Below, piece after piece: positions 62,272 through 64,000 of a stretch of DNA of 64,000 nt (the stretch's first letter is position 1; each line of letters begins with the position of its first letter). The notes under the pieces are model-generated. The model did not search any database. It was not told the origin of the DNA and saw only the letters and a list, made by a program, of their open reading frames with translations. This stretch comes from Cyprinodon diabolis. Taxonomy: Eukaryota > Chordata > Actinopteri > Cyprinodontiformes > Cyprinodontidae. The DNA lies in assembly GCA_030533445.1 (NCBI GenBank), contig CM060068.1, positions 20,551,510-20,615,509 of the forward strand, written 5' to 3'. The position numbers and the translations under genes are program-made.

Positions 62272-63230
62272 TCAATTCCTCTGATGGGCCCTGGCTTTTG
62301 ACTTAGCCGGACATAAAGCAATGAAATGGCCAGTCTCACCACAGTACAGACACAGATTGCCTTTAAATCTTCGTTGTCTTTCCTCTTGGAACTGGGTTCT
62401 GCGGGTCCAGAAAAAACAGAAGCATTGTTAAATGCAGGAGCTGACACAGAAAAATTTAGACTTCTTTGTCTAGAGTTATTTCTAGTTCGGAGTCTGTTAT
62501 CCAGTCTGATGGTTAAACGGATTAAGTCCTCCAAACTAGCTGGTTCGTCGATTGTGGCTAGTTCGTCTTTGATGTTATCATTTAAAGCCTTAAAATAAGC
62601 ACTCTTAAGTGCACATTCGTTCCAACCTGAGGCTACGGCTTTAACCCGGAAGTCAATGGAGAACTCAGCCACTGTAGAATTTCCCTGTTTTAAATTTAGC
62701 AGGGCTCGGGAATCAATTGTTTTATCTGAGTCATGGTTAAATACTTGGGAAAACTCAGATATGAACTCGGAAAATGTACAAGAAAAACTGGACTCTGAAG
62801 AGAACCTTGCCTCCGCCCATTCAAGAGCTCGTCCAGTGAGTTGAGAAAGAATGAAGGATATTTTTTTCCTATCATTCGGAAAACTGCCGGGAGATTGCTC
62901 AAAAAGTAAACGACATTGAAACAAAAATCCTTTACAATCCCTTTGGTTACCTGAAAATCTTTCAGGCGGACTTGGACGGAACTCAGGAAATGACGTCACT
63001 GCCGGTGACCTTAGAGGCGGAAGTGGATCCGGAACAGGACGTACTGCTGGCGTGGCATTAGCATTTCCCATGTAGCTGGCATACGTTTGTAGCATTTGGT
63101 TCTGATGTTCAACTTTAGTGTGTAACTCACGGAGGGTATGCGCATGTCCAAGGATCTGAGCACCCTGTACCTCAAGCCTCCTCCAGAGGTGATCTGCTGG
63201 GCTTTGTGTTTGGCCGCAGTGTTCTGTCAT
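62272..63230 (-). pseudogene. gag: gag of the sushi-type element, frame-broken
   Basis: The first usable ATG of the open frame (MTEHCGQTQS) is at 63230-63228, in the last bases of the LTR. An internal start cannot be excluded. The central part shows the retrotransposon gag fold (PPERFSGNQRDCKGFLFQC, FPNDRKKISFILSQLTGRAL, FNHDSDKTIDSRALLNLKQG, LEDLIRLTIRLDNRL). Near 62385-62415 a frameshift separates it from the nucleocapsid zinc knuckle (CX2CX4HX4[15 protein letters not shown]), which lies in another frame at about 62309-62355. That frame stops at 62272-62274. Gag packages the RNA in cytoplasmic particles. This copy would make a protein without the knuckle. Confidence 0.88.
63213..63223 (-). 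other. Self-priming primer-binding site
   Basis: AACACTGCGGC on the element strand lies one base inside the end of the 5' LTR, where a tRNA-primed element would have a TGG-starting tRNA complement. No tRNA 3'-end complement (TGG...) is seen. It pairs perfectly with the presumed first 11 nt of the transcript. It overlaps the first codons of the gag open frame. Confidence 0.75.
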
Positions 63231-63935
63231 GATTGGTTTTATATCAAACCCACATGCAGAACACAACGGAGGCTGGGTAAAAGTTTAACAGAGTTTATTA
63301 AAGATGTTGACACAAAAAAACATGAACTAGATCTGGAACAGGTCCGGGTTGGGTTCAATGAAGTCTGCAGAGATGATAGTTTGATTAGCTGGGCAGGCAG
63401 ATGATTAAAGAGTCCTTAGATAATTCTGATTCTACCTTGACGGGGTCCAGGCTTCTCTTGAGAGAGAGGGAACCGTTGGGTCCAGAGACTGTTGGTTCAG
63501 CAGAGTACACAAGCAGCTGCAGGGTCTAGCTTCTGACTTTGAATGGCAGACCTTGATCAGAGTTTCCAGCTCTTCACAGAGAGCAGCAGGGGAAATCCAA
63601 ATAGGAATCTTCAGGTTTGGCTCACCAGGGCTGGAAGGCAGGTTAAGCTCACCCAGAGCTTCAGGCTTGAGACAGGTTTCCTGTGAGCAAAGACAGAGGA
63701 AGGTTAGAACCAGTTTTCTCCCTTAGAGACAACTTAGATTCTTTCAGGTAACAGAGGCTCAGGTTGCTAACCAAACTAAGGTCAACACTGCGGCGTCGAA
63801 GGAAGGTCTGGTTGCTGCTTATGTAGGTAGGTCTCCTGATGGGTTGATGAACGTCAGGTGTGCTGGAGAGCTCCAGCCCAGGAGACCCACAGCGCACTCT
63901 GCTGGAGAAAGGTGGTACATCTCCAGATCCCAACA
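63225..63935 (-). repeat. 5' LTR of the sushi-type element (711 bp)
   Basis: On the + strand it starts TGTCATGATTGG and ends GATCCCAACA. On the element strand it reads TGTTGGGATCTGG...CCAATCATGACA. A TATA-like ACATAAG lies at 63818-63825 on the minus strand. The presumed transcript start is about 63794, roughly 27 nt downstream. A poly(A) signal AATAAA is at 63294-63299 (minus). Open frames in this region (63138-63404 partly, 63661-63933) are not genes. Confidence 0.9.
63784..63794 (-). promoter_or_regulatory. Presumed start of R: 11 nt complementary to the primer-binding site
   Basis: On the element strand GCCGCAGTGTT (63794 down to 63784) is the exact reverse complement of AACACTGCGGC just inside the LTR. 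The flanking bases do not pair, so the match is exactly 11 nt. A TATA-like box about 27 nt upstream fits a transcript that begins here. In Tf1/sushi elements the first 11 nt of the RNA fold back and prime reverse transcription. Confidence 0.75.
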
Positions 63936-64000
63936 GTGAGTGCTCTAATTACATAGTAGAAATAACTTAAACTGAAAATGATTACTAACCAGGAAACTAC

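Larger units (their letters stand above)
58867..63935 (-). mobile_element. Ty3/Gypsy retrotransposon, Tf1/sushi (chromovirus) type
   Basis: The element is on the minus strand and is bounded by TG...CA termini and a perfect 5-bp duplication, GTGAG (58862-58866 and 63936-63940). Order from its 5' end (right): 711-bp LTR, primer-binding site, gag, protease, reverse transcriptase, RNase H, integrase, chromodomain, polypurine tract, 80-bp remnant of the 3' LTR. The chromodomain at the end of pol and the self-complementary primer site place it with the vertebrate sushi elements. Where the two LTRs can be compared (about 78 bp) they differ at one position, which suggests recent insertion. Three frame breaks in gag/pol and the shortened 3' LTR make this copy defective. 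Confidence 0.95.

Noticed and set aside
61523..62844. Plus-strand open frames over the Gypsy pol and gag
   Set aside because: Antisense to clear reverse transcriptase and gag domains and without motifs of their own.

Overview
The window looks like nuclear DNA from a ray-finned (teleost) fish. It is AT-rich and intron-dominated, and it carries repeats typical of teleosts: Tc1 and hAT DNA transposons, a sushi-type Ty3/Gypsy element with a chromodomain, tRNA-SINE-like copies with (GGAT)n tails, and long tetranucleotide arrays. There is no sign of bacterial gene organisation.

Only one host protein gene is recognisable. It is the 5' part of kcnh7, which encodes an Erg3/Kv11.3 voltage-gated potassium channel, and it lies on the minus strand. 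Nine coding exons can be placed to the base at 41458-41383, 41178-40948, 20181-20026, 14211-13771, 11954-11743, 9701-9276, 5111-4712, 4600-4401 and 2058-1806. They join in phase into 2395 nt (about 798 codons). They cover the PAS domain, the cytoplasmic linker, S1-S6 with the SVGFGN filter, the C-linker and the first part of the cyclic-nucleotide-binding homology domain. The remaining exons must lie beyond the left edge. Intron 2 is about 20.8 kb and holds most of the intronic repeats.

Mobile elements inside the gene are: a hAT element with a perfect 8-bp target duplication (intron 3); a Tc1 element with ~200-bp inverted ends and a frame-broken transposase, about 0.9 kb upstream of exon 3 (intron 2); a TTAA-flanked foldback element with ~388-bp arms and a truncated second copy (intron 2); a decayed Tc1-like copy (intron 2); a solo Gypsy LTR with a 5-bp duplication (intron 2); and two LTR copies of a related family (introns 2 and 6).

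To the right of the gene start (41459-64000) I see no host gene. That stretch holds GC-raised sequence next to exon 1, Harbinger-, SINE-, LINE- and Gypsy-derived fragments, large microsatellites, and a nearly complete Ty3/Gypsy element of the Tf1/sushi (chromovirus) type on the minus strand (58867-63935, 5-bp duplication GTGAG). Its 5' LTR and the sequence next to it contain an exact 11-nt self-complementary pair placed as expected for self-primed reverse transcription. Its 3' LTR has lost about 631 bp, and gag/pol carries three reading-frame breaks.

I found no new multi-gene system. The observations most worth checking are the self-priming signature of the retroelement, the long foldback hairpin within kcnh7 intron 2, and the (TCCA)24 array starting 16 nt into the exon 9 splice donor intron.
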